Shown in pieces: positions 45,970-56,775 of a DNA stretch of 64,000 nt; within the stretch, counting starts at the first letter, position 1, and every line of letters begins with the position of its first letter. This DNA comes from JBHGBM01 sp041946965. GTDB taxonomy: Bacteria > Acidobacteriota > Terriglobia > Bryobacterales > Bryobacteraceae. A model generated the notes under the pieces. The model saw nothing but the letters and a program-made list of their open reading frames with translations. It made no database searches and was not told the DNA's origin. The stretch is taken from NCBI GenBank assembly GCA_041946965.1, contig JBHGBM010000014.1:1-64000 (forward strand), in the 5' to 3' direction. The position numbers were made by a program, and so were the translations under genes.

Positions 45970-48900
45970 ATGCCAAATACTCTGAAGCCCTCTCTGCTCT
46001 GCCTGGCCGCGTTCGGAGCAGGCGCGGCGCTTTGGCTCCGCTCCGCGCCGGCGCCGCCCGTGGCCGCCGCGAGCGTTGAAACGCCGCGCTTCGCCGGCTT
46101 CAAGATCACTTTCGGCTTGAGGATGAAGGGCCATGGGCGCGTCTGGTCCGGGGGCGTGCGCAACCCGGCGCAGATCCGCTCGATCCGCGGATGGCACTTT
46201 GGCGAGGAGGACGTCATCGTCCCGCCGGACCGCTGGAACGTTACCCTCACCATGGTGGCGGGGGACGTGGCGGCGAAGGCCGTGATCCTCGACCTGGTCT
46301 CGCCGGAGCAGCAGCCCGTAACCGTGTTCACGCGCATGGGCGATTTCAGCTTCGTGCCGGCGGACATCCCTTACGGCAAGCCTTACCTGGTGCCGGATTT
46401 CAAGGGCGACGTGAGCATCGAGCGCGTGCCCATCCCGCAAACCGCCACGGGGCCGGAGTTCGAGGACGACGACCCGGCGGTGCTGCGCACGCGCACGGGC
46501 GAATATTGGCTGGCCTGGGTCGCCTACGCCACGCGCAAGCGCGACGGCTACCAGTACACGGGCGCGGACCAGGTGATGGTGGCGCGCAGCCGCGACGGCC
46601 TGAGCTGGTACGGCGCCACCTCGCTCACGCCGCCCGGCGATCATTCGCGCGCCGCCCTGGCCGAGGACGCGCGCGGCCGCGTGTGGTGCGTCTGGGCCGC
46701 GCAAAAGCAGCTCGAGACGGGCAATTTCGATCTCTACGCGCGCCGTTTCGACGGCCAGAGCTGGTCCAACGAGGAGCGCCTGACGAACCATCCCATGCCG
46801 GACATCTTCCACCGGCTGGCGGCGGACCGCCGGGGGAATATGTATCTGGTGTGGATGGGCTACCGCGCGGGGCCCGCGGGTGCGCCCCCGCAGAGCGACA
46901 TCCTCATGCGCCAGTACGCGGAGGACCGCTGGGGCGAGGAGATCAACGTGAGCCAGTCGGCGGTGAACGACTGGGACCCCGCCGTGGCCGTGGACAGCTC
47001 CGGGCGCGCCTGGGTGGCCTGGGATTCCTACCGGCCGCGCAGCGACGGCCCGGCGACCTACGACGTGCTGCTGCGGCCGTGGTCGAAATCCGGTTTCGGC
47101 GCGCTGCGCGCGGTCTCCGCCACGCCGCTTGCGGAGATGCGCGCCGACGTGGCCGTCGACGCCCGCGACCGCGTATGGGTGGCGTGGGAGGAAGCCGGAG
47201 TCAACTGGGGCAAGGACAGCGGCTACGAGAATCCCAAGCACCGCATCTGGCTGCGTCCGGGCGGCTCGCGCATTTATGGCCCGCCGAACTCGCAGAAGGC
47301 GCTCTACCGCCGCCCGCGGGTGGCGGTGCTGGAAAACGATCAATGGAAGGAGCCTAAAGCGCGGCTGGAGGACGCTTACCCCGCCGACTTGCAGCGGAAC
47401 CTCTACCTGAGCCCGCGGCTGGGCATGGACGGCGGCGGCCGCGCGTGGATGTTCGTGCGGCACCAGCACATCGCGCAGGGGCGTAACGCGGGTCAGTTCT
47501 TCGACTATTACGCGACGACGCTGGCCGGCGCCGGCGGCGGTCAACGCTGGCTGCCCCTCACGCTGCTGCCGGGCAGCACCGGGCGGCAGGACACGGTGCT
47601 GACGGCCGCGCCGGCCGAAGGCGGCATCGTGGTGGCGCTGGTCGGCGACGGCCGCCGCCTCCCCGTGCCGTTACCCATCAACCACGACGTCTCCACGGTG
47701 CGGCTGGCGGGCGCCGGCGCGGAGCCGGAGTTGCAGTCTTTCCAGCCGAGCGATCCCGGACAGTTCCCGGTTACCCATTCCGAGGAAGCCGCGCAGGTGG
47801 CCGCGGTGCGCGCGCATCGCCTGGCGGTGGGCGGGCGCAGCTACAAGATTGTCCGCGGCGACGTGCACCGCCACACCGAAATCTGCATGGACGGGGGCGT
47901 GGACGGCAGCCTGTGGGACGCCTACCGCTATGGCATCGACGCGGCGGGCTTCGATTACATGGCCGTGACCGACCACAACTACGGCGCGTGGCTCGACACC
48001 GACGAGCCCGAATCCAAGAACACCGACAACGAATACCAGTGGTGGCGCACGCAGAAATCGGCCGACATGTTCTACGTGCCCGGACGCTTCGTGCCGCTTT
48101 ACGGCTACGAGCGCTCCATCAATTTCCCGCTGGGACACCGCAACGTTCTCCACGTGCGGCGCGGCGTCTTCAGCTACCGGGTGCCCAAGCTGCACATCTC
48201 CGAGCGGCCGGAGCTGATCGAGAAGGACGCGCAGGGGCTGTGGGCCTACCTGCGCGCCACCGACGGCGTGGGGCTGCCCCACACCATGGGGACCAGCATG
48301 GGCACCGACTGGCGGCTGCGCGACGACGATCTGGAGCCGGTGGCGGAGATTTACCAGGGCGACCGCAACAGCTACGAAGAGGAAGGACAGCCGAGGGCCG
48401 CCATCCCGCAAGCCTGGGGCGACGGAGGTGCGGGCCGCCCGCCCTTCCAGAAAGGTTTGATCTGGAACGCGCTGGGGGTGGGGTACAAGATGGGGTTCAT
48501 CGCTTCGAGCGATCACTTCTCCACGCACATTTCCTACGCCAACCTGGTGGTGCCGGACCGCGTGACCACGCGCGCCGACCTTCTGGACGCATTCCGCAGC
48601 CGCCGTACTTACGGATCGACGGACAACATCGTCCTGGATTTTCACGCCGGCGAGGTGATGCAGGGCGGTGAGATGACGGCCCGGGAGAGCCCCACGTTCC
48701 AGATCCGCGCGCGCGGGACGGAGCCGATCCTGCGGGTGGAGATTGTCAAGAACAACCGCATCGTATTCACGCGCGGCCCCGAAAGGGAAACCGGCGATCC
48801 GCGGCGCATCGAGTTCAGCTTCCGCGACAACGAGAAATTCTCCGATACCAGCGTGGGGCCCACCAGCCAGATCCGGAATTGGGAAGCGCCGGAGACGGGC

Positions 48901-49026
48901 ATCCGGCCGCGGCCGCCGGGCAAGTTCGCGTACTACTACGTGCGCGTGGTTCAAAGCTACAGCCGGGAGAACCCCGAGCGTGAAGGCGAGGTCGCGTGGT
49001 CCTCGCCGATCTTCGTCGCCCAGTAG
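45970..49026 (+). CDS. Secreted protein with beta-propeller-like repeats and a PHP-type metal domain
   Basis: The 1018-aa protein has an N-terminal hydrophobic signal or anchor (about 8-24). Residues about 150-520 contain Asp-box/sialidase-like repeats (YWLAWVAYATRKRDG, GRVWCVWAAQKQ, GRAWVAWDSYRP, DRVWVAWEEAG), typical of a propeller. From about 620 comes a PHP-like metallohydrolase: RGDVHRHTE with H633 and H635, DYMAVTDHNYG and SSDHFSTH near 860. A C-terminal beta domain follows. PHP/DUF3604 domains hydrolyse phosphoesters; the propeller may bind glycan. Substrate unknown. The TonB receptor gene follows after 12 bp with a strong AAGGAGG site. Confidence 0.8.
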   Translation: MPNTLKPSLLCLAAFGAGAALWLRSAPAPPVAAASVETPRFAGFKITFGLRMKGHGRVWSGGVRNPAQIRSIRGWHFGEEDVIVPPDRWNVTLTMVAGDVAAKAVILDLVSPEQQPVTVFTRMGDFSFVPADIPYGKPYLVPDFKGDVSIERVPIPQTATGPEFEDDDPAVLRTRTGEYWLAWVAYATRKRDGYQYTGADQVMVARSRDGLSWYGATSLTPPGDHSRAALAEDARGRVWCVWAAQKQLETGNFDLYARRFDGQSWSNEERLTNHPMPDIFHRLAADRRGNMYLVWMGYRAGPAGAPPQSDILMRQYAEDRWGEEINVSQSAVNDWDPAVAVDSSGRAWVAWDSYRPRSDGPATYDVLLRPWSKSGFGALRAVSATPLAEMRADVAVDARDRVWVAWEEAGVNWGKDSGYENPKHRIWLRPGGSRIYGPPNSQKALYRRPRVAVLENDQWKEPKARLEDAYPADLQRNLYLSPRLGMDGGGRAWMFVRHQHIAQGRNAGQFFDYYATTLAGAGGGQRWLPLTLLPGSTGRQDTVLTAAPAEGGIVVALVGDGRRLPVPLPINHDVSTVRLAGAGAEPELQSFQPSDPGQFPVTHSEEAAQVAAVRAHRLAVGGRSYKIVRGDVHRHTEICMDGGVDGSLWDAYRYGIDAAGFDYMAVTDHNYGAWLDTDEPESKNTDNEYQWWRTQKSADMFYVPGRFVPLYGYERSINFPLGHRNVLHVRRGVFSYRVPKLHISERPELIEKDAQGLWAYLRATDGVGLPHTMGTSMGTDWRLRDDDLEPVAEIYQGDRNSYEEEGQPRAAIPQAWGDGGAGRPPFQKGLIWNALGVGYKMGFIASSDHFSTHISYANLVVPDRVTTRADLLDAFRSRRTYGSTDNIVLDFHAGEVMQGGEMTARESPTFQIRARGTEPILRVEIVKNNRIVFTRGPERETGDPRRIEFSFRDNEKFSDTSVGPTSQIRNWEAPETGIRPRPPGKFAYYYVRVVQSYSRENPEREGEVAWSSPIFVAQ

Positions 49027-49038
49027 AAGGAGGCTTTT

Positions 49039-52000
49039 ATGCGACTGCGCCATTATGCGCTGATGACGGCGATTCTGCTCTCCGTTTCGGCCGCGCGCGC
49101 GCAGGAGTCGCGCGGCACGATCGTGGGCGTGGTGGCCGACCCGAGCGGCGCGGCCGTGGCGGGCGCGCAGGTGAAGGCGGTCAACGTGGACACCAATGCC
49201 GGCGCGAACTCGGTGACGAACGACCGGGGGGCCTACGAAATCCCGTACCTGCTGCCGGGTGTCTACCGCATCACCGTGGAGTCGCAAGGTTTCAAGAAAG
49301 CCACCCGCGACGGAATCGAACTGCGGGTGGCGGACCGCATGCTGCTGGACTTCAAGCTGGAGGTCGGCGACGTGGCCGAATCGGTGACGGTAACCGGTGA
49401 GACGCCGCTGCTGGAAACCAGCACCGCCAGCGTCGGCATGATCATGAACACGCGGCAGTTGACGGAACTGCCGACCGTGGGAGGCAGCCCCTGGTACCTG
49501 CAACGGCTGGCGCCGGGCGTGATGGCGATCTACACCCAGGGCGCGGCGGGCAACCCCATGGACCTGGGACAGGTGACCAACAACATTGTCAACGGCACCC
49601 GCAACGCCAGCGAGGCGACCGTGGACGGGGCGCCGAACATGTCCGGGCGCCAGGCCGCGTTTTCGCCGCCTGGGGACCTGGTGCAGGAAGTCAAGGTCCA
49701 TACCGCCACGTTCGACGCGAGCATCGGCCACGCGGCCGGCGGTCTGATCAGCGTCAGCATGAAATCGGGAACCAACGCGGTGCACGGCACCGGGATCTGG
49801 AGCGAATCGCAGTGGCGGGCGGTGGCCTGGTTCACCAACAACTTCATCTACAACCCCGCCACCGGGCCCATCGAAGAGAAAAAGCGCAGCGTAACCGATG
49901 AATGGCGGCACCGCCGCTGGGGGCCCACCATCACGGCGCCGCTCTACATCCCGGGGCTCTACAACGGGCGCGACCGCACCTTCTGGAGCTTTGGTTACGA
50001 AGGGCTCTACATACGCCGCATCCAGGCCGGACTGAGCGGAACGGGCACCTACACCGTACCCTCCGCGGCGATGAAGAAAGGCGATTTTTCGGGGCTGCTC
50101 GCGGTGGGCGCCAACTATCAGATCTACGATCCGCTGACCACCGTTTCCGCGCCCAACGGACGCATGCAGCGCACTCCGTTCGCCGGCAACATCATCCCGG
50201 CCAACCGGCTCGACCCCATCGCGCAGAAGCTGCTGGGCTACTATCCCGATCCCAATCAGGCGGGCACAGTCGACGGGCGGAACAACTACTTCCGTCCGTC
50301 GCACCTGGAACGGCACAATCGCACGCTGGTGAACCGTGTGGACCACAACATCAGCGAGCGGCACCGCGTTTTCGCGCGCTGGAACAACACGCAGTACGAT
50401 GACACCAACACCACCCTGCCCACGGTGGCCAACATTACCAAGACCGATAACACGGGCTGGGGGCTGCTGCTCGACGACGTGTACACCTTCACGCCGCACC
50501 TGCTGCTCAACTTGCGCTACGGGATCACCTATTACAATCCGCGCGCCTACCGGCCCACCAGCGGCTTCGACCTGACCGCGCTGGGCTTCCCGCAAAGCCT
50601 GGTGCAGCAGATTGCGCAATATGCGGATTTGACCAGCCTGGCATTTCCCATCATTTCCACCGACGGCTACACGCAGTTGGGCAACGGCAGCGGGCAAACC
50701 ACGAAGACGCTCTATCACACCTGGGGCGGCACCCTGACCAGGATGGCGTCGCAGCACAGCGTAAAGATGGGCGCGGAGTTCCGGCTGCTGCGCGAGACGG
50801 GCATTTCCTACGGCAACGTGGCGCCGCAGTTCAATTTCGGCGCGGCGTACACGAACGGGCCGCTGGATAACTCGCCCGCGGCGCCCATCGGCCAGGGGAT
50901 GGCGTCGCTGCTGTTGGGCATCCCCACCGGCGGCAACGCGGCCACCAACGCTTCGCGCGCCGAACAATCCACGTACTGGGGGCTTTTCGTGCAGGACGAC
51001 TGGCGGCTCACACGGAGGCTGACCGTCAACCTCGGCATCCGGTGGGAATACGAGGGACCGCCGACGGAGCGGTTCAACCGCTCGATCCGCGGCTTCGATT
51101 ACGATACGCAGAATCCCATCGCAGCGCAGGCCAAGGCGAACTACGCGAGGAGTCCGATTGCGGAAATCCCCGCCGGCCAGTTCGACGTGCGGGGAGGGTT
51201 GCTGTTCGCCGGTGACCGCGGGCAGCCGCGCGCGCTCTGGAACCCGGACCGGAACAACTTCTCGCCGCGCGTGGGCCTGGCCTTCCAGGTGAACGGCAAA
51301 ACCGTGGTCCGCTCCGGATACGGGGTCTTTTTCGATATCGTGGGCATCGACCGCAATGCCGTCCGGCAAGGACCTTTTAACGCCACCACGAACATCATCG
51401 CTTCCGTCAACAGCGGCCTGAGCTTCCAGGCGTCGCTCGCCAACCCGTTTCCAAACGGCATCAGTCCGGCGCTGGCGGGCTCGCGCGGCCTGGCCTCGTA
51501 CCTCGGCCAGGGGCCCAGCCCGTTCTACAGCAGGACCGTGAATCCCTACATGCAACGTTGGCTGTTCTCGCTGCAACGGGAGCTTCCGGCGCGGACCGTG
51601 GTGGAAGTTGCCTATGTGGGCAACCGGGGGACCAAGTTGACCGCTACGCGGCAATACTCGGCTACACCGGCGCGGTATCTCTCCACCTTGCCGGAACGGG
51701 ATCAGGCCACCATCAATTACATGAGCCAGATCGTGCCCAATCCGTTCGCCGGGATCCCGGAAGTGGCCGGAACCACGCTGGGCAACACGAACATCAGCCG
51801 GGCCAACCTGCTCAAGACCTATCCGCAGTTCTCTTCGCTGACCATCGATGAGCCAAACGGCTATTCCTGGTACCACTCCCTGCAAACCAGCGTGGAGAAG
51901 CGGATGAGCAAGGGGCTGGTCCTTCAGGTCGCCTGGACGTACTCGAAATTCATGCAGGCGAACGCGTACAAGAATGCCACCGATCCGGCGCCAGAGCGCA

Positions 52001-52554
52001 TCATCTCCGACAACGACTTCCCGCACCGGTTCGTCATCAGCAGCATCTACGAGTTTCCGTTCGGCCGCGGCCGGCGGTTCCTCAGCGGCGGCAACGGATG
52101 GGTGGACGCCTTCCTGGGCGGCTGGCAACTGGAAGGGTGGTACGAAGGGCAGTCGGGGCCGGCGCTCGGTTTTGGCAACGCCATCTTCCGCGGTGATCTG
52201 CACGATATTCCGCTGCCGGTAGGCCAGCGCCGCGCGCAGCGCTGGTTCAACGTGGACGCCGGCTTCGAGCGCAATAACAGCAGGGCGCTGCAATACAACA
52301 TCCAGGGATTGTCCAACCGCTTTAACGACGTGCGCGCGGACGGCATCAACAATTTCAACCTGTCGTTCATGAAGAATTTCCGGATCGGGGAGCGTTTCAA
52401 GTTGCAATACCGGTTCGAGACGTTCAACAGCTTGAATCACATGCAGTTCGGCGCCCCGAACACCGGGCCGGTGAACAGCGCCTTCGGCACCATCACGGCG
52501 GTGAACGGGCACGGAGCGCGGGAACTCAACATGGTTTTCAAGCTGCTGTTCTGA
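49039..52554 (+). CDS. TonB-dependent receptor, Oar-like, full length
   Basis: The 1171-aa protein has a signal peptide (about 1-21, VSAARAQ) and a carboxypeptidase regulatory-like domain (ESRGTIVGVVADPSGAAVAGAQV, to about 115). A plug follows (ETSTASVGMIMNTRQLTELP, ATVDGAPNMSGRQ), and a long barrel ends in Phe (MVFKLLF). AAGGAGG 7 nt before the ATG is the strongest ribosome-binding site seen in the window, suggesting high expression. It lies within the degradative block, so it probably imports breakdown products made by the neighbouring secreted enzymes. Confidence 0.94.
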   Translation: MRLRHYALMTAILLSVSAARAQESRGTIVGVVADPSGAAVAGAQVKAVNVDTNAGANSVTNDRGAYEIPYLLPGVYRITVESQGFKKATRDGIELRVADRMLLDFKLEVGDVAESVTVTGETPLLETSTASVGMIMNTRQLTELPTVGGSPWYLQRLAPGVMAIYTQGAAGNPMDLGQVTNNIVNGTRNASEATVDGAPNMSGRQAAFSPPGDLVQEVKVHTATFDASIGHAAGGLISVSMKSGTNAVHGTGIWSESQWRAVAWFTNNFIYNPATGPIEEKKRSVTDEWRHRRWGPTITAPLYIPGLYNGRDRTFWSFGYEGLYIRRIQAGLSGTGTYTVPSAAMKKGDFSGLLAVGANYQIYDPLTTVSAPNGRMQRTPFAGNIIPANRLDPIAQKLLGYYPDPNQAGTVDGRNNYFRPSHLERHNRTLVNRVDHNISERHRVFARWNNTQYDDTNTTLPTVANITKTDNTGWGLLLDDVYTFTPHLLLNLRYGITYYNPRAYRPTSGFDLTALGFPQSLVQQIAQYADLTSLAFPIISTDGYTQLGNGSGQTTKTLYHTWGGTLTRMASQHSVKMGAEFRLLRETGISYGNVAPQFNFGAAYTNGPLDNSPAAPIGQGMASLLLGIPTGGNAATNASRAEQSTYWGLFVQDDWRLTRRLTVNLGIRWEYEGPPTERFNRSIRGFDYDTQNPIAAQAKANYARSPIAEIPAGQFDVRGGLLFAGDRGQPRALWNPDRNNFSPRVGLAFQVNGKTVVRSGYGVFFDIVGIDRNAVRQGPFNATTNIIASVNSGLSFQASLANPFPNGISPALAGSRGLASYLGQGPSPFYSRTVNPYMQRWLFSLQRELPARTVVEVAYVGNRGTKLTATRQYSATPARYLSTLPERDQATINYMSQIVPNPFAGIPEVAGTTLGNTNISRANLLKTYPQFSSLTIDEPNGYSWYHSLQTSVEKRMSKGLVLQVAWTYSKFMQANAYKNATDPAPERIISDNDFPHRFVISSIYEFPFGRGRRFLSGGNGWVDAFLGGWQLEGWYEGQSGPALGFGNAIFRGDLHDIPLPVGQRRAQRWFNVDAGFERNNSRALQYNIQGLSNRFNDVRADGINNFNLSFMKNFRIGERFKLQYRFETFNSLNHMQFGAPNTGPVNSAFGTITAVNGHGARELNMVFKLLF

Positions 52555-52688
52555 GTGTCGGTATCCGATATGTAGGTGGCTTGACCGCGGCCTTGGCCGG
52601 CGCGGCCCACGGGGCCCATGCGGCGGCGAGGGCAACCATCGCGAAGGCGTCGAGTCCGTTCATCAGGGCAACCGTGACAGCACCGCGG

Positions 52689-52717
52689 TTCGCAGGAAAC
52701 AATTTCGGCAGTACAAT
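52689..52717 (+). promoter_or_regulatory. Promoter TTCGCA-N17-TACAAT before amidohydrolase gene
   Basis: TTCGCA (52689-52694) and TACAAT (52712-52717) have the ideal 17-bp spacing. The -10 box ends 8 nt before ATG 52726, so the mRNA should be almost leaderless. The rest of the 171-bp gap after the TonB gene contains only small GC-rich inverted repeats (for example GGCC-TT-GGCC). Confidence 0.5.
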
Positions 52718-52725
52718 CGATACCT

Positions 52726-54462
52726 ATGGCGGCGAATCGTCCGAAGCGGTTCTGGTTCCAGACAGCGGCTATGTTTGCGCCCGCGCTCTTGAGTGCCCAA
52801 CCGGCGGATACGATCTATCACAACGGCCGGATCATCACGATGTGGGAGAAACGGCCGGCGGCGGAGGCGCTGGCCGTGCGCGGGAACCGGTTGCTCGCGG
52901 TGGGCTCCAACGCAGACGCGCTCCGGACCGCGGGGCCGTCCACCAGGAAAATCGATCTGCGCGGCCGCACCGTGGTGCCGGGGCTGATTGAGAATCATAC
53001 GCACCCCGTCTCCGCGGCGCTGAGCGAGCGCGACGCGCCCGTCCCCACCATGCGTTCCATCGCGGACATCCAGGCATACATTCGGGCGCAGGCGGACAAG
53101 TTGCCGCCGGAGCGCTTGATCTTCGTGCCCAAGGTCTACCCCTCGCGGCTGAAAGAGCGGCGGTATCCCACGCGCTACGATATCGACAGCGCGGCGCCCG
53201 GCCGCCTCGCCATGTGCGACAACGGCTATGCCGGAGTGCTGAATTCGGCGCTGCTCAAACAGGCCGGCATCACCAGGGATACGCCGCAGCCCGCCAACGG
53301 CAAAATCATCAAAGACGAGCGAGGCGAACCGACCGGGCTCATCCTGGGCGCGCCGCAACTCCTGACGCGATTCCGCCAGAACAGGCCGAGAACGCACCAG
53401 GACATCGTCTGGGCCATCAAGGCGATGCAGAGGGCTTACAGCAAGACCGGGATCACCAGCACCTTCGACCGTTCCCAGGGGCCGGAGGGCCTCCGCGCCT
53501 ACCAGGAGGTCCGCGCGAAAGGCGAGATGACGGTGCGCACGAACGTGACGTACTACATCGGGGCCAAGGGCGCCCCCAAGGAAGTGGAAGAGGAGATCCG
53601 GCGCATCCCCTTCGTGACCGGTTGGGGCGACGACTGGCTGCGGGTTGGGCCGCTCAAGACCACCGTGGACGGAGGCATTCTCATCGGCACCGCGTATCTG
53701 CGGGAGCCGTACGGCATGAACACGCAGGTGTACGGCTATACCGATCCCGACTACCGCGGCGTGCTCGCCGTGACCCGGGAGAATCTGTTCACCATGGCGC
53801 GGGTGGCCAACGAACTCGGCTGGCAGATGACGGCTCATGCGACCGGAGGCGGCGCGGTGGACCTGCTGCTCGACGCCTATGAGGCCGCCGACCGCGAGAA
53901 GTCCATTCGCGGCCGCCGCTTCAACCTGATGCACGCCAATTTTCCGAACGCCCGCGCCATCGAACGCGCCAAACGTCTCGGGGTGGTGTTCGATTCGCAG
54001 ATCGCCTGGCTGCACTGCGACGGCGACGTCTTGAAGGATGCCTTCGGTCCCGCGCGCATTGCGGAGTTGCTGCCGTTCCGGTCTCTGCTCGATGCGGGAG
54101 TGGTGGTGGCGGGCGGTTCCGACCACATGATCCGTTTCGACCCGCGCGAGGCCATCAACCCCTACCACCCGTTTTTCGGGATGTGGATGGCGATCACCCG
54201 CAAGACGACCGGCGGGCTTGTGCTCGGCCCCGGGCAGCGCATTACGCGCGAAGAGGCGCTGCGCATGTGGACGCTGGACGGCGCGTACAACTCGTTCGAG
54301 GAGAACGTGAAGGGCTCGCTCGAACCGGGCAAGCTGGCCGACTTCGTGGTGATCTCCAAGGATTATCGCTCGTGCCCGGTGGATGAGATCAAGGACATCG
54401 AGGCTTTGCAGACCGTGGTGGACGGCAGGGCCGTCTATACCGCGCCCGAATTCCGCCAGTGA
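52726..54462 (+). CDS. YtcJ-type metal-dependent amidohydrolase, probably secreted
   Basis: The 578-aa protein has an N-terminal hydrophobic stretch (FWFQTAAMFAPALLSAQ) that could be a signal peptide. The amidohydrolase_3 layout follows: DTIYHNGRIITMWEK, metal motif ENHTHP, the long inserted region, metal His in QMTAHATGGGAV and LMHANF, and Asp in GGSDHMIRFDP. The end is LEPGKLADFVVISKDY. YtcJ-like enzymes hydrolyse amides or N-formyl compounds with undefined natural substrates. The oxidoreductase gene follows after 9 bp. Confidence 0.88.
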   Translation: MAANRPKRFWFQTAAMFAPALLSAQPADTIYHNGRIITMWEKRPAAEALAVRGNRLLAVGSNADALRTAGPSTRKIDLRGRTVVPGLIENHTHPVSAALSERDAPVPTMRSIADIQAYIRAQADKLPPERLIFVPKVYPSRLKERRYPTRYDIDSAAPGRLAMCDNGYAGVLNSALLKQAGITRDTPQPANGKIIKDERGEPTGLILGAPQLLTRFRQNRPRTHQDIVWAIKAMQRAYSKTGITSTFDRSQGPEGLRAYQEVRAKGEMTVRTNVTYYIGAKGAPKEVEEEIRRIPFVTGWGDDWLRVGPLKTTVDGGILIGTAYLREPYGMNTQVYGYTDPDYRGVLAVTRENLFTMARVANELGWQMTAHATGGGAVDLLLDAYEAADREKSIRGRRFNLMHANFPNARAIERAKRLGVVFDSQIAWLHCDGDVLKDAFGPARIAELLPFRSLLDAGVVVAGGSDHMIRFDPREAINPYHPFFGMWMAITRKTTGGLVLGPGQRITREEALRMWTLDGAYNSFEENVKGSLEPGKLADFVVISKDYRSCPVDEIKDIEALQTVVDGRAVYTAPEFRQ

Positions 54463-54471
54463 GGAGGAAAC

Positions 54472-55701
<1,230 letters not shown>

Positions 55702-55777
55702 GATTTGGGGCGGCAACAGGACCATGCGGATCGGTACTGGATGTACAAGCGAAAGATCTTTCTGAGGGCTTAAGCAT

Positions 55778-56761
55778 ATGAGAGTCTTGACTGCACTTGC
55801 CGCGGCCGCGCTCGCCTGGGGCGGCGCGAGGGACGACCACGCGACGAATTTCGATCTGGTGGCCCAATGGGGCGAATTCGGATCGAGAGACGGCCAGTTC
55901 AAGTATCCCTGCATGATCGCGGTGGACGCCTCCTCCGGCGTCTATGTGGTGGACCAGCACAATCACCGCATCCAGAAATTCGACGCCGCAGGACGGTTCC
56001 TGCTATCGTGGGGAAGTTTTGGCGACGGGCCCGGCCAGTTCAACTACCCCTTCGGGATCGCCGTGGATGCCAGCGGCGCCGTGTACGTCTCGGACATGGA
56101 CAACCATCGCATCCAGAAATTCTCCAGCCAGGGCGAATTCCTGAGGATGGCCGGCGGTTATGGCACGGAAGGCGGCCGTTTCAAGCATCCGTACGGAGTG
56201 GCGATCGACAGGGCCGGCATCGTTTATGTCATCGACACCCTGAACTACCGGGTACAGAAGTTCGACCGCGATCTCAAGTTCCTCGGGGCGTGGGGCTCCG
56301 AGGAGCAGATCGGCATCAAGACCTACATGCCGCACGAGATTGCCATCGGCGCAGGCGGCAACGTGGTCCTGAGCGACCGGCAGAACCACCGCATCTCGAT
56401 CTTCACCGCGGACGGCGAGCTGGTAAACCGATTCGGCGAGTACGGCGAAGGCCCCGACGTGATGGGCGGGCGCTTCAGCGAACCGCACGGAGTGGCGGCC
56501 GCACCGGACGGCGCCATCTATGTTTGCGACCGCTACAATTACCGCATCCAACGGTTCAGCGCCGCCGGCGGTTTTCAGGAAGCGTGGTCCATCGAGGGGC
56601 CCAGGGACGACGCGCAGCAGTATCTTCTAGGCGTGGCCACCGACGCGCTGGGGCACCTTTACATCACCGACCACTACCGGCACCGGGTGCTGAAGTACAT
56701 CTACCGCCCGTTCGCGTCCAAAGCCACCGCGGCCGGAGCGCCTGGCCGGATTCGGAAGTAG
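55778..56761 (+). CDS. NHL-repeat beta-propeller protein, exported
   Basis: The 327-aa protein has a short signal peptide (VLTALAAAALAWGGA). Six NHL-type repeats follow, with the pattern F-x-x-P-x-G-I-A-V-D-x-S-G-x-V-Y-V-x-D-x-x-N-H-R-I-Q-K-F (for example VVDQHNHRIQKF, VSDMDNHRIQKF, VCDRYNYRIQRF). This makes a six-bladed propeller. NHL proteins bind proteins, RNA or ligands, and some have lyase activity (peptidylglycine lyase type); which applies here cannot be told. The next gene follows after 14 bp. Confidence 0.88.
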   Translation: MRVLTALAAAALAWGGARDDHATNFDLVAQWGEFGSRDGQFKYPCMIAVDASSGVYVVDQHNHRIQKFDAAGRFLLSWGSFGDGPGQFNYPFGIAVDASGAVYVSDMDNHRIQKFSSQGEFLRMAGGYGTEGGRFKHPYGVAIDRAGIVYVIDTLNYRVQKFDRDLKFLGAWGSEEQIGIKTYMPHEIAIGAGGNVVLSDRQNHRISIFTADGELVNRFGEYGEGPDVMGGRFSEPHGVAAAPDGAIYVCDRYNYRIQRFSAAGGFQEAWSIEGPRDDAQQYLLGVATDALGHLYITDHYRHRVLKYIYRPFASKATAAGAPGRIRK

Positions 56762-56775
56762 AGCGGGAGCCGGAC

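Noticed and set aside
47671..52635. 1654-aa minus-strand ORF
   Set aside because: Antisense to the propeller-PHP and TonB receptor genes; His/Arg/Val-rich composition without domains, produced by GC-rich codon bias.
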